Positions 12,353 through 26,238 of a stretch of 64,000 bases of DNA are shown in pieces. The first letter of the stretch is position 1. Every line of letters begins with the position of its first letter. A program made the translations under genes and the position numbers. The notes under the pieces were generated by a model. The model saw only the letters and a program-made list of their open reading frames with translations, did not search any database and had not been told where the DNA came from. The stretch comes from Stercorarius parasiticus (taxonomy: Eukaryota; Chordata; Aves; Charadriiformes; Stercorariidae), in contig VWZL01002832.1 in assembly GCA_013396915.1 (NCBI GenBank), positions 188,428 to 252,427 of the forward strand. The letters are read 5' to 3'.

Positions 12353-15300
12353 CCTTCTTTTTTTCCAGCGAGGCACTCCTTTCTAGATCATTTCTCCATC
12401 CAGTTTTCACACTGTATAGGGACACCCTTCTGTCCACCCAGTATGCACTCCTGAACAGAGACAGCATGAGAATTTGACACGTAGAACTCCTTACAACAAG
12501 GTATCAAATCTTGCAGTACCTGAGTAACCTTGTCCAACTGGTCACCAAGTGGATTGCCATCCTGAAAGGTCTTGGCTGTTTTACTGATACCTAACGTATA
12601 TCTTCTTGTGCAAGCTTTCATGCTGCCTCTTTCTGAACAGTAAGATTTCAGCTATCAGCATCATCTTCCTCCAACGTCTGCTTCTCATCCAGGTCAAATC
12701 AAGCCAAATGAGGATGAGGGACAGGAAAAGAGACAGTTTGCCAAGGTGTGGATTAAATGACATGCAATGCTTCTCCAAAGTGACAAACAGAAAAGCCATG
12801 GATGGCAGGGCGTTACTGCATTGTCACTCACCCTCCTGCCCCCCTTGAAACTCTCCTTTACGCTCTTTCTGTTCCAAGCTCTGCTTGATTTACATTTTCC
12901 TCTCAGCCTCTGGGCCTCCCTGCTGCCATCGCAGAGATTCAAAACAACTGAAAATCCAGTAAAACTATACCATGCTTGTCTTTCCGTTCCAGAGCAAGAC
13001 GAATTTGCAGAGAGCTGACCATTGTGCAGAGAGGAGCACCCTTTCCTTACCTTAACCCCGACACACGCAATGCATAATGCTACAGGAGCAACAGGCTGAC
13101 AGCCAGACCACCAGTGATACTTCGCACCATGCTCAGAGAGAGGCACTTCTCATGAAACACCCTTTATAGGACAAGCGTAGACCATGCCAAATTACACTGC
13201 ACCCAAACTACACCAATTTAAGACGGCCCAGTTGACAGCACTGCAGGCATGACATTGTCGCAAGACAATCAGCACCAGAGCTCCTGAATTAACAAGTTGC
13301 AACAGCAACCCATATGATTGTCATTTGGTTCCCCTGGAAGTTTAAGATGACAGCCCCAGAAATCATTAATTTAAGAGCCGAAGTTTTGATTTGGGTCTGG
13401 ACTAGTAGTTAGCAATACCCATTGCACAGGGGAAAGGGGCTCAGAATTAAGTTTCCTAATTACGGCCCTGCTTTACAGTGGAGAAATACAAAAAATCAAT
13501 ATCTGCTATTACGCCCTTGACTTTTGGCTAGGCAATTCTGTGTGCAAACAGTGGTGCATTTGAGTTGTGAAGCTGAGTACACAACATATTTCCCCTACAC
13601 ACAGAAATTAGCTCACTTTCATACTGCCTGCTTCAGCTGTGTGAGTGAGTTAAAATACTGCCTTATATATGATCTGTAAAAAGAAATCCTACAGAATGTA
13701 GCCAAGTAAGAGTCACAAAATTTTTAAGCTTTTTATCCTTGCGGTGTACTCCTGTATTTCACAATTTTAACATAGCATTCACTGTAGATAACAGTATTAA
13801 AGTTTGATGAGGGAGATGCCTATTCATTATAAAGTGTTTCTCGAAAGAGTGCTGTGGGAAAGTCTTCAGGGGGGTGGGTATAAGATCAGTGTCTTTTAAT
13901 GCACCACTTGCAATTTTGTTATTAAAGTATTTGTGATTAACCATCTGTGTGCAATCTACCTGTGCAACCATTGCTCTAGAATCAGAGCAAGTCAATGCAC
14001 TTAAAGAATTCGGCCTCTGCTCAATGACCTTACCACCTTGCTAACAAATCTGAAACCTAACTGGCAGGTGATGCTTCAGAGCTGGCAGCGATTTAAGGAC
14101 AGAGGTGTCCTTCTGCTTCGATAGACTTGCCCATAGCAATAGTCCTTAGGGGTTATGAGCAGAGAGCTCACGTGTTGGCCCTGAGCAAGCTGACATCCTC
14201 ACAAAGCACAAACACAACGTCATGCTGAATATTATTGGAGTATGAGAAAAATCATTTATAGAAACAACAGCTACAACATAGCTACTTGCCTTATCTCCTT
14301 TGTAAACAGCTTTTAAACTGCCAGGTATGGCTATGATTAAGGAGCAGCTAGAGACGAGAAGATACATCCTCATAACTGCTGACAGGTAAGTTTATTTGAG
14401 CTTTGGCATAAGCATTTAAGGATGAAAGAGCACAACAAGGATGCTGAAAGACAACTGACAGCTTGAGGAATACACACCAGTTTTCAAATAATTTCTGTGA
14501 TAGGGTAATGTTTATGATCACAGCATTCACTAGGAATTAGATCATCCATTTAGCAGCAAGTTTGCCAGATCAACTGTCTAGGGACTTTAAACAGGATCAG
14601 CAAAAACTGTAGAGCATTGCATAACTGGAGTTAGTGCCTTGAAACTTCACAAAAGACTAAAACACGAAGCGGGGGACAACCCAAAACAAAGCATCAAGAG
14701 GAAGAGCAAGTCAAGCGCTACAACTGATTTCAGGAGACACACACATGTCCGTACTGAGTGCTATGCCCAGACCTGTTAGTCTGCCTCTACTTTGTCTACA
14801 GTACTCAATTTCACATCTCCTCCTGGCTTCATTTAAATACTTTTCATGCAAGATTATTATTTTTGGAGCAGTCAGAGTTTGACAGACCAGTACTATGGCA
14901 GGGCGGTTATGCTGTCAGACACAGACCATCCCAATCTTTTGCAGGCAGCAGACAAGTAGGTGCATCGAGCTGAGAAGAGCATCAGTCTTATTTGGATCAG
15001 CGACAACGTTCAGGAAACATCTGAAGCAACCTCGTAAGCACAGTTAACATATCCTAGTAATACAAACAGCATTTGTGCAAAGCGTGTTCCATACCTTTTG
15101 TGCCACTCTCCTTTCAAGATGTGCCGTATAGCTCAGGGAGCTCCCAAGGCTATATTTACATGAGCTTTCCAAGAAACTATTACCAAAGCTTAGGGAATTT
15201 AGCGATGCGTCAATGTCTGGAGACAGCTGCAATGAAGCTCCACAATGCAGAAAATGGCAGGGAGGAACCTAAGGGTAGGAGCATGCTCTGGACAAGTTGA

Positions 15301-17805
15301 TATTTAAGTCTGCCTAGATATATTTTGGATGCACACATAATTTGAACAGTTGCGATAGTTGCAGGGGGCTCTAGTGACAAAACGGACATCCTCCGTTGGG
15401 ACTATAATATCCCTCAGCATTTTAACACCAGAAATTCTACCCATCCTTTGCTATGTATTTATCACCATGGAGCAAAATATATTAGATACAACATTTTGTC
15501 TTCTTCAGTAGTACATGGAAATCTGTCAAAACAATTGCTGACAGCCTTTCAACTATTCAATGGAAATGGGGACAGCAGAGGAAGGGAGAACACAGGCCAC
15601 AAAAAAAAAAAAAANTTTTGGTTTAATGCATCTTGAAAACAAATCCATGAGAACAGAGAACAACGTTAACGAATGAACTGAAATAAAGCATCTTGTGCAA
15701 GAATCCCAGTAACGATATAATCTGTGGAATAATAAAACTGCAAAACCATGGAGTAATTTTAAACAATTAGGTTTGTCATTAAAATAATGAAAGAACCAGT
15801 CAATACTTATCCAATAAGAGAGCACTATTTAATAGGGTCTAATTCAACACAGGAACATAGCCTGTTGGATCCATCTAACAAGTGAACTTGGGGGAAAACA
15901 ACCAATTAATAATGCAGCTTCCCAAAAGGCACAAAACCCAGAAGTATCCCCCATCAGAGTCTATGCCTCCTGGGCTGCAGACTAAGAGGATGCCCCGATT
16001 CATTAAATGCTTCAGCACCATTTGAATACAGGTTTACTGAATGCAAAGAGACCAGATATAAACCAGAGAGCAAAACAAGATTAGAGATCAGCAAGACGAC
16101 GTTCCCCTCGGAAATCCAAAAAACCAAGACATTTTGAACTATTTCTAGCATGACTTCATCACAAAATAATATTCGCACTTCAACATAATAGTTGATGATT
16201 TAACTGCATGCGAAGAGCTACAGGAACAGTCAGCAGAGCAGCCCTGAATTTCACATCAGCTGCTCAGCCTTCAAAGGAAGCAGAGAGAGTTGCTAAAGAG
16301 CCATGTTGTACTTCAAAGCAGTAACTGCCTTTCGGATAAAGGCTAAAGTATTTACGTTCCCTCTTCAAGCATCTGAATCCAAGTAGAGCACAAAAGTTTC
16401 GGTATTTGCTAGGTGCCCTGTCCCATCCCCAGACATCTCAGGTAGATGATATGACACTTGAAAGGTGCTGGAATTGCATTAGCCATCAAACTCCAACTGA
16501 AACCTCATGTACACAAGAGCCAAGCAGTAAAAATTAAGCCGAAGCAGAAAAAGGGCACAAGCAAAGAGGACGCAAAGCAAGACAGAAAACCCATTTTATC
16601 TTTGAACACGTGGGAACTGGTGAGTACACCCTTATGGGAAATCCCATTACTTGGGCCCGTAAGCTATGAGTCAATCTCCAAGTAACTCAGAGCCAGCCTC
16701 AGGACAAAGGAACAGTCATTTTCTAATTCAGTTCACAAACAAATCCGGAGAAGGAAAATTCCCTCTTTGGATTAAGGATTAATCAGCAGCAGGTATGGCC
16801 TATTATCATTAACTGCAGACATTTCCTGCTAGCACATCCTTCGCCTTTTCCAAGAAACAGGGGAGCAGCTAAATGTCTGAGGGAAAATGAATTAAGAGAC
16901 AAGAGTGAAACTATTGACAGCAACCTGCTTTATGCTACCCACTTACCAAGAACCAGCCAAGCTATTTAATAAGCAGCAATGGCTAGAAAATCTACCAAAG
17001 TCGACTCTGATCGATCTGAACAAACTAAACACAGGCAATCTGCTCCAAAATTCAATTAAATCTTCAGTTTTGGATAAGCGCCCAAGATGATATGCCATCG
17101 CTTCTCTCCCTGGACTCGTCACTCAGTACACGATAGCTCCATTATCATGGGAGGAGGCAGCAACAGCACACCACACCATAAACTGGATTCAGGTACTCCT
17201 AGGGGATAACATGGATTCACTCTTCATCGTCCTCACTTTTAAAACACAACCTGTGAATGTTGTGTTTGTACCAAAACTACCTAGGCAGATCCTGCGACAG
17301 ACACTTCTATGGGACATTCCCACTTCTACAGGACAGTTTTGATGCACGCAGCTCACATGCATCTGGAAAAAGTTGGGGAGGAAGTTAGTAGAGGGGTGGG
17401 TCAAACAGGAGCTGAGAAGGATGTCCATGCTTTCCCAGAGAGTGTGGGTAAAACCAGCAGCAGATCAGCCAGGTGGTGTTGTAAAAAGTGTTGTCGATTG
17501 CATGCAGAAGGTGAATAAAGGCAGTGCTTACACAGCAGACCCTGGGCTTCAGCCTGCCATGTCACCTCTTCAGTCATCAGCAACTTCAAGCTTCAATTCC
17601 TGGCAGCAAAGGTATTACTTAAAAAGTCAATGTCACAATGAACTCACATCCTACACAGGATACAGAAAAACTCTAAGTTCTTTCACCTACACACATGATT
17701 AATAAATTTCCCCAAAGGTGCTTTTATGTGTACAAGACAACATCCATAAATCAGTCACCGCTTTTAATCAAGATTATCTCCTATGCATTTGACATTTCAC
17801 AGGGT
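12353..17805. other. Non-coding stretch, probably intronic
   Basis: No supported gene or recognised mobile element. The longest open frame (12694-13146 minus, 150 codons) shows no recognisable domain and no start context of note. A 14-base A-run ending in an undetermined base lies at 15601-15615. Confidence 0.45.
15601..15615. other. A-run ending in an undetermined base
   Basis: Fourteen A residues are followed by N at 15615 and then TTTTGG. The base call probably failed at a homopolymer end, so the true length of this run is unknown. Confidence 0.9.
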
Positions 17806-17938
17806 GGTGGGGTTTTGTTGTGGGGTGGTTGTTGGGTTTTACTGAATTTTTTCCTTTGCGGGTTTTTTTTATTTTTTGTTGTTGTTTTAGTTGTGTTGTT
17901 TTGTTGGGGTTTTTTGTTTGGTTTTTTTTTTTTTTTTT
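17806..17938. repeat. G/T-rich low-complexity tract ending in T17
   Basis: About 130 bases consist almost only of G and T on the plus strand (GGTGGTGGGGTTTTGTTG, GGGGTTTTTTGTTTGG) and close with a 17-base T-run. On the minus strand it is an A/C-rich tract starting with A17. That could be the degraded tail of a minus-strand retrocopy, but no element body was recognised beside it. Confidence 0.75.
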
Positions 17939-20900
17939 AAATCTGCTCTAGCTAACTCTTGCCCATTTAATTGGAAAATCTGATGACTGAAAATCTCAGT
18001 GCCTGTTAAACTACCAAGCAGTCTGCACTGGAACTTAATTTTAACCATTCCAAGCCCTTGTTGTATTCATGTACATTTTTATTTCCGAACAAGCAACTTA
18101 GTCAAAAATATTTTCAAAAGATATCACATACGCTGAGGCTCTGTTCCCATGGAGTTAAATTTGGTGGGTATAAGCATACCTCTCAGTAACAGGCTTAAAT
18201 AACAATCATTAAGAGAGACAGAAATTGAGTCCCAGCCATAAACCATTGCTTTACACAGCTTTACATTCCCTACTTTAAATAGTCATTTTTACACTGTCAT
18301 TATACAGCAATCAGCACATTTGCTTTGCTCTCTGAGTCTAGAGAGCTGCCATGGTCAGAACCGTTAAGTGCTATATAAAAGTAACATCAGGTTTTGTCTC
18401 TTTCAAAGCCACTGAAGTTTAAATTTGAAAGAGAATTCAGCAAGCAGCTATATCAAGCACATACAGCGCCAAGCTGGAGGATGAGTATATTTATATAACA
18501 AAAGGCTTCCTGGATTATTTTAAAGCTCAAGTTCTGCAAAGCTAACAATTGAGGAAAGAGATGTTTTCCCTTTGTTTAAAAAAATAAAACTCATACCAAG
18601 GGGGAAAAAAAAAAAGCCGTTGAAGAGACAGCTGTATCTTGATATTCCACTATATTAGATCCCTAGATTTCAGCTACAAGTCATCCATGCGCGTTGTGAC
18701 CCCATGAGTTTGGAACGTATGTTGCCATATATTGAGACAAATACACAAAAAATACAGAGGTCCCAGATACAGAGGCATCTGCAAGGAATATCTTCACATA
18801 GATTACAAGGTATGCCACATGCCCAACAGTATTTGGTTTGAATCTTTTTCATTTAGCACGGAACAAAGCAGCCTTGCACCTCCTGCACGGTACCTGTTGA
18901 CAATCAACCCCTATTAAATCTGCATTAAACTTTAAATAATAGATTACTACATTATTACTACACATAACGTCTGTGTATTGGACCCAGTGGAAACAAAAGT
19001 TGAATCAACACAGTGACATGAGCTTTTTGTCTCTGCAAGAAGCGTCTTCCACCCTTAACATTTAGCTAGTTGAAAGAGGGTCAGGAAAGTAGGTATTTTT
19101 CTTTAGGTATTACGGTTTGTTCAGAACAATTATCACATAAATGCCAGGTTTCAGAAAGTAGCAACTGCAAAATTAAAACCTGCTCATAATGATTCACCTT
19201 ACATGCAACACACAAAAAAGTCATTTACCTCAATTTCAGCATTTCTCTCATTATTTCCGATTTCTTACAGTATCTGTGGAAGCACTCCTAAACGTCTTAA
19301 GTGTACAACACTTGAGAGTTAGAGGCATGCAGTACTATGACATCTGTAAGAGATGGGCTAAAACTAACTTTCCCAAAACCAAATTTGCTTGGGGCACCTG
19401 CAGGAAGAATTACAACTGCATTAGGAAGAACCCCACCTGAAAGCCGCTTTTCTGATCTGTCCCTCACCACAGCCTCTCAGAATCAGCCAGTTCAATCTCA
19501 CTAATATTTAAGAACATTTTGAGGAAAAGGCAGCAGCTTTCCCGACTAAGAACTGAAGGCATGAAAGACTTGGTTCCTTCAATGTGCTAGTCACTCGGGT
19601 TACACACAAACAAATAACACTTCTAAAAACACATTCTCTCTCAAAATCTCTGTGTCCAATAGCTCCACTTTTATTTTCTGATTCTTACGACACCTCCCCC
19701 TCTAGCTCTTAAATTAGTCATGGAGCTTTCCAGCACAGATCAAACCCAACAAAACCACGAAAATTTTAAAAGATGCCTTTCAGCCAATCTCCGCACAGCT
19801 TCAAAGGGTTATTAAAAGACAAAAACATAACTACAAGCAGCAAGAAAGGGCATACACCCCATTTATTTTCTCTTTGCAGGTCATTTATCTACATCAAAGC
19901 CAGAACTGGGAACAGAAACCAGGTATTCCAGACACCAGTTTGGTTGTCTATCCAATATATCACGCCAGTTTCAACAGACAGAAGGACAAGGATTTCCTTA
20001 TAAGTAGGGGGTTTGGAGCACTTATCCACAACCTACATCTTCTCAAGTTTTGCTCTTAGTTATTCTTACCTGGAAGCAGGAAAGAGTAACCTATTTAAGT
20101 CATCTTTCAGTTGACTCTTCCTAAGATTACAGAATTTAGTACTGGAGTTAGACTCTTTGTGTAAATTTTTTTTTCTTGAATTAAGAGTGTACCAGGCTGG
20201 CGCAAGCAACGTCTAAGCTAACAGAAAATGGAGGGAATCATCATATTCTCTACTAAGCCAGGCTTTTAAATGAAAGCCTCACTTAAAGAAACCAGCCAGT
20301 AAAGGTGCCAAAAGAAACAGTGCCCTGCAGCTGTAGGACATTAAGTCAGACTATACAAATACCCAAGTGAGGACCACTGACTGCTGCCAGTGCACACCGC
20401 CATTCACACACATGCAAAAAATGATTAATCCAAACCAAAGGGATATCTGCCTGTGCAAGTCCAAAACAAGAACTCATCCAAATTCAGGACACATTTAATG
20501 TCACTTTACAGTAAACAAAGTATTGAAAAAATACACCACTCCAAAACACACGTGCTTGAAAATGCAAAATTAATTTACCTACCTGAAATTGCTTTTCTAC
20601 CCAGAGCACTTGATTCATCAGGTTAGAAGCTCACTACAACTATGAGGGTCAAAGCACAGAAGACCTGCTGCTGGCTGCTTCTCACGTAGTCATAAGAGTC
20701 ACTACTTAAAAAAAAAAAAAAAAAAATTACATCCTAAGAAGCAGAGCTAAGACCAAGCCTTCTATTAAAACATTAGGAGTTATTGAGTTATTACAATGTG
20801 AAGATGACCTCAAGGTCTACCAATAGCTGGGATATACAGTAAAGACTGTGCTAACAACATGGACAGATGCGTTTTAAAAATAGTATTTGCTAAAGGACAC

Positions 20901-23900
20901 AGAAAGAGAGAAGACCCCCATGTCCAAATAAGGCCTATAAGCAGATTTCATTGGATCTGAAGGAGGTCTACAGTGCTTCTTCATTCACTTTGTGGCATCC
21001 CATGGAGAGCAGATCCACTCTTCCTGCAGGGGCGTATCCTGGGCATACACTCATTTTCCTCCTGGCCTGCACTAGGGAAGAGCGGTTCGGATGAGACCAC
21101 CACCCCCAGAACAACGTGGGAAACTGAGCTGCCAGAAATGGCCCACTGACCACCTGATTCAGTCCAGGGGCACCATAGACCAGAAGTTGTCTACTCCCAA
21201 CATCATGGGAATCTCAGTGTCTCGCTCTTGAAAGCCATACCCAGTTCCACCAATACCCAGAGCACCTTTTCTTTAACTAAAAGAGTAATCAGGCAGAACA
21301 ACCCCTGGGATACACATTGCCACTTAGACCACAAACTAAAGAAATAAATCTTGACATGTTCTTTGAAGAGAGCTGGTAACGTCACCCAGGCTCTGAACCA
21401 CACAGATAACAGGTTTTGCTGGCAAGTAAGCTGGTGCAGGGGGAGTGAAGGAGGAAGGCTGAAAGCCTTTTCTCCTAGTCTTCAAGATAACCAAAATTAT
21501 TTACAAGAGAGAGGAAGCACTTGCACTGAAGCAAAAACAAAATGAAAAAAATCAAAATGCACATGACCAAAATCCTCAAGTGGCAGCACCCAGGTAACAG
21601 GCTTCTCCCCATCCCTGTTATCTAACTTTTGCATAGCCAAACGTTACAGTCAGCAGTGCTCTAGCCAGACCATTGAGCCCCGCAGCTGGGAAGCAAATAC
21701 TCTCTTCACCCAACCCCCCCAGCTTTCAAGGGAGATAAAACCAGGGGGGATATTCAGAAGAGAACCATCACCCTTTCACATGGGGCTCTGCGGGGTTATT
21801 TCAATTAAACTTTCGGGTAAGGGAAAACCAGATGGTTTCCCTGCTCCATTAACATTAGTTAGAAAATTGCAATTCATACATTTCTATTCAAATACTAGTT
21901 GGGGGGGGGCAGGGAGGATCAAATTCTGCTTGCTAAAGCAGAACCAAACCAAAATAACTGACTGTCAGGAAGCAAGCAGTCTGCATCATGGCAATTCTGC
22001 TTTCTTGGACTTCTTTTTAGCTATGTTTAGGATTACTTAGAAATTTGCTTTTGGATTTTACACTGCATTCTTGCCTCATTTTCAAGATTAGTCCACTAAA
22101 GTGCCTCGGAGAGGGTGCGATCAGGTACCCCACACACAAACACCCATCCTAAGAACCCACCAGCCAGAAGACTCCTCCCTGTAACAGACTAGAACTTAAG
22201 ATGGTTTTGTCCAACAAGATAGAGCGATGGCGCAACGCCGGTGTCGGAGCTGCTCAGTAAAAGCCTTGCTATCCTGCCCTGTTTTCTGCAGGATTGTAGT
22301 AATAAGAGTTAATGTTTACAAAACGTAAGAGAAGTTATCCATTCCATGAACACCCACCAGCAGTCTTCAGTAAGGAGGAAGGCCCTGTTTCCATGAGTAA
22401 CTTATCTCATAACAACAGCCACCCTCCCAAACACATCATACTCTCTCTGCTCGCAGGCACTCACTCATCTGCCAAGTTTTATGAAGCCCAAAAAGCCGCC
22501 CATCTGCTGAGAGCGGCATCAGCGTGAACCATGAGAAAGCCAGCCTGCCATACCCCTCCCCACATCTGGAGGGAAAGCTCCAAACTCTGTGTACCCGGTC
22601 TTCTAGGCCAAGAGATGATGGAGCATAAACTGTAGCTCAAACATAAACACAAGTTTTTGATGAGCAAAGCATGAATCAGCATGTGCTGCCGAGCACCACA
22701 AGCGCTCCCGAGATGCTTGATACCAGCTGTAGTCCGGTATAAAGCCAGACTGACCCTGTAAGGACATGTTTTCTGCCATATATAGAATTATTTCTGTTGG
22801 AAGAAATTAGAAGCTATTCTCACCAACAGTTAGCTTCTTTTACTACCAAAATTACACTGATAGTAGAACTGTATGACAAGGTTTGATTAGAGCTCATTCC
22901 TATCTTTCTTGTGGAATGCGCAGCAGTTCATTGTATTTTAAAAAAAAAAAAAAAAGGTCTAACATGTTATACGCTTTTCAGAATAAAAGGTCTGTCTTAC
23001 CTAAATTGATTAGCCTGTATGCCAACCTCCTCCATCCTCCACTCCTTCCCCCAGATGAAGACCCTTCTGTTTGCCCAGCAGTGGCTTCTGCTCTGCTGGG
23101 GTACAGACTGCCAAGTTCACAGACCAGTTTCTTTAAACTGCATGTTAATATCTTTAAGGAAGTAGGTCAGTTTCTGGAGTTGCTAAGCGATAGCAAGCCA
23201 TAACGGCACAAGAGAAGCCCACTTCTATTTTAGCATATAACACGGCAATGTTCAGCTCTGTCTGTGATCACTTGCTCTAACATCCACAGCGTTTCTCTAA
23301 TGCAGAAGCACCGGCTGAGAAGCAGTTCTGATGGTTTTGATGCTGTAAAGATTAATTTCTGAAGTTACTTGCCAGTCTTGTTCTCCTTATCACAAGATGG
23401 CTAGGAACTACCAGTCTTTCTCAATAGCACCCAAACACCCTCTAGAGCATCACTAGCTTATTTAGAATATATGCACCATTTTACAACACCTGATCTAATG
23501 TATTGTAACAGGCACAGACTCGAGCTTAGGACAGGCTTAGAGTTGACGCTGCATCTCTGACTAATGCATTTAAATAGATTACAGCTTGCGGAAACCTGCA
23601 GGATTTCCAGAAAGAGCAAACAGTTTCCTTTATTAATATTCAAATATTTTTTAGGTGAATGCTACCATCTTTATTATCCATGCAGAACTGTGAGTGAATC
23701 AACCATCCACATGATTTAGGAGAGTGAGTATCCACATCTAAGGACCAAGGGTCACTTTCTGAGACTTGACAGAAGTAAAAATATCTCCTTGTGCTGTCTA
23801 TCAGCTGTGCCTGCAAAGCACAGACATGAAGCTTTGGAGTTGAGGATTCCTCTTCCTCGTTTCTTTCCCACTTAACACGTATACGCAGGCAGCAGTGTTG

Positions 23901-23903
23901 CAA
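17939..23903. other. Non-coding stretch, probably intronic
   Basis: No supported gene. A-runs occur at about 18605-18615, 20708-20727 and 22940-22955, and a G10 run starts at 21901. Open frames are all short (about 60-106 codons), partly low-complexity and unlike known proteins. Confidence 0.45.
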
Positions 23904-26238
23904 AAGGAGTGAGAGTAGGCTGTTGTCTTACTTTCTAATCTAACATAAACAGCAAGGATCAGGAACGTCTGCAAAAACTGGATTAACCAGCTACTGACTG
24001 CTACCTCAATGATTAGAGCAGCATTTTCGTTTTATACAGAAAGGCAGACATATTTCCACATTTCACAGGCATATTTGCCAGACACACTAAAGTACTCCTT
24101 AAATTACACTGGAGAAATTCAGCCTAAATAGATCAGTTGCACGAGTTCACCAACCCAGCACGCTTGTGGATTAGAGAAGTCAAATTAATTGATTTAAAGA
24201 CAATGTAGGGGATTTTGAGAGAATGTTTAGCCAATGTCTAAGATGACATTTATTCCTCCTCACAGTTAATTCTTTGAATGTAGGAAGCCAGTAAAATTTG
24301 TGATGCGGTTCTTACACAGAAAACATCTCCAAAGGCATGCTAATCACTGAACTATTTTGCAAATTGCTCCTAATCTACAGTTTGCCTCTGCACTCTTCCT
24401 GCAGAGACAATAAAATCATACAGCTAATTGTAATGTAGTGCTCACTCCCAATGAAAGAGTGTAAGAAAAGAATGATTCTCATTTGTTTTATGTAGACAGA
24501 TCTGCAGTAGGGAACCATTATCTAAATACTACTTCCTCCTCACCCCCAAGCTTTTGCTATTATATTTTAGGGTAACTTCCATTTTACATTTTTGTCTTTA
24601 ATTGTAAAAAAGCAGACTATTTTTAGCTGCTATTTCCATTTTAGGAAGATTCAGAGACAATTTCCCCCTGCCAGACAGACTGCATTTTTAATCAGTGCTT
24701 GCTGAAGCACTAAGGGAGGCAGCCTGGAAACATCCCCTTCATCTTTCTTGTACGGAAAGACGGTAGCAGAACAACTACCATGCTGCAAACTCATGCCTAA
24801 CGTCCCAAAGCCCTGAGAAAACTCTTGTTATTATGACCTTTAGCAAGATTTATTTATGGGATTACCTTTGTTTAGTTCTTCCAGCGTCCCAGTGACCTAA
24901 ATGGGGGACTGGAAACAAAAGTGAGGGGAAGAAGCTCAAAAGACTTCAGTGACAAATGAAAGATAATGTTTGCAGCAAGCATGCTTTCTTCACTATTAAA
25001 ATTTGCACTTTTATCATGGAAGTACACAATTGTGCACAGTCTCATATCTAAGACATCTGTGTATTTTCTGCACTAGCTTGTGCAAAGCCGGCCATACACC
25101 ACCAAGTCTTGATTTTTATTTTATGTTTTAAATAAGGTGAAGTACAATTTTTTAGAAGTGTGGGGAAAAAAGGACTGCACGAGCACCGTTTAAGACAACA
25201 TACTTTTGCGGTCTCTTATTAAATAACTACAGCAGAGAGCAGAGGAGATATAACAAAGGGGGAATTAGCTTCCATTAAGAAATAACCAGATCCAAAACAC
25301 CCTTTGCTTGTTGCTTGGATTTATTTTTACACCACGTTACAAGAGATCTAACACAAAAGCATGTGACAAATAGCAAACCCATTATCAGGAGACAGTCTCT
25401 TTCCCGGTTTCCAAAATAATCATTCCTCTCTCAGGCCTCCTCCCCACTTTCTTGTTGTTCAGCCTTCCTAAAAACACCTTACAGGACACACTCCTCTCCA
25501 CAAATTTAGCCTCAACATTACTGAGTCTCCTTATCACTCAGGGTGCCAACTGCCCCACGGACACTTGGAAATCTCTACGCTAGATGCCAGGACACCGACA
25601 AGTGACTCGGTACACACTGACATTTTCAGCTGTCCCTACAGGGTGAGATGCTCAAAATTTCCCAGATCTACCTGAAAATATTTTGAAGATTAAAAACTAA
25701 GATTAGTTAATTCTAAAAAAAGCAAGTTAGTACTAGGTTGGAAAACATTAATAAAATGAAATACACTGCAACTAACTCATAATTAGGTCATTTCCAGGCT
25801 ATTCGCAGTTGAACCTATCCAGGTAACTTCCCCAGGTTATAAAAACCCAAGCTCTGATTATTCAGACCTGGGTCAACACTTGGAAGGAAGTTTCCACTAC
25901 ATACTGCTCCCACTAGCAGTCCACTTAGTGCATATACAGACATACACACGTATCTATTAGAAGGACATTCTTGAAAGCCTCAGCTTTGATAATCATCTCA
26001 TAATCATACTGTTATAACATCTTTTTGAATGCAATACTGTATGCTGTAACATTTGCTTCTCAAACACGCTCCTTCATTACTGGCAAACTCACCAAGGGTT
26101 CCCTCAACTTGCGATCAGTAAACCTACTCATAAAAGGTCACACGCCTCTTCCCAAAAAATGACTAGGAAATGACAAACCTTCCCTTCTGCCTGTGACCTT
26201 TTGTACAACCTACCTTGTGAGTTCATTATGCAAGCACA
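23904..26238. other. AT-rich block without open frames on either strand
   Basis: For about 2.3 kb neither strand has an open frame of 60 codons, the longest such interval in the window. It lacks recognisable mobile-element landmarks and long homopolymers. It is AT-leaning with many TAAT, ATTA and TTTAAT words, for example around 24,190-24,700. This is compatible with ordinary AT-rich intron or with a conserved non-coding regulatory block. Sequence alone does not decide between them. Confidence 0.5.

Noticed and set aside
17806..17938. G/T-rich tract considered as a retrocopy poly(A) tail
   Set aside because: No element body or target duplication seen next to it, so I kept it as low-complexity sequence only.
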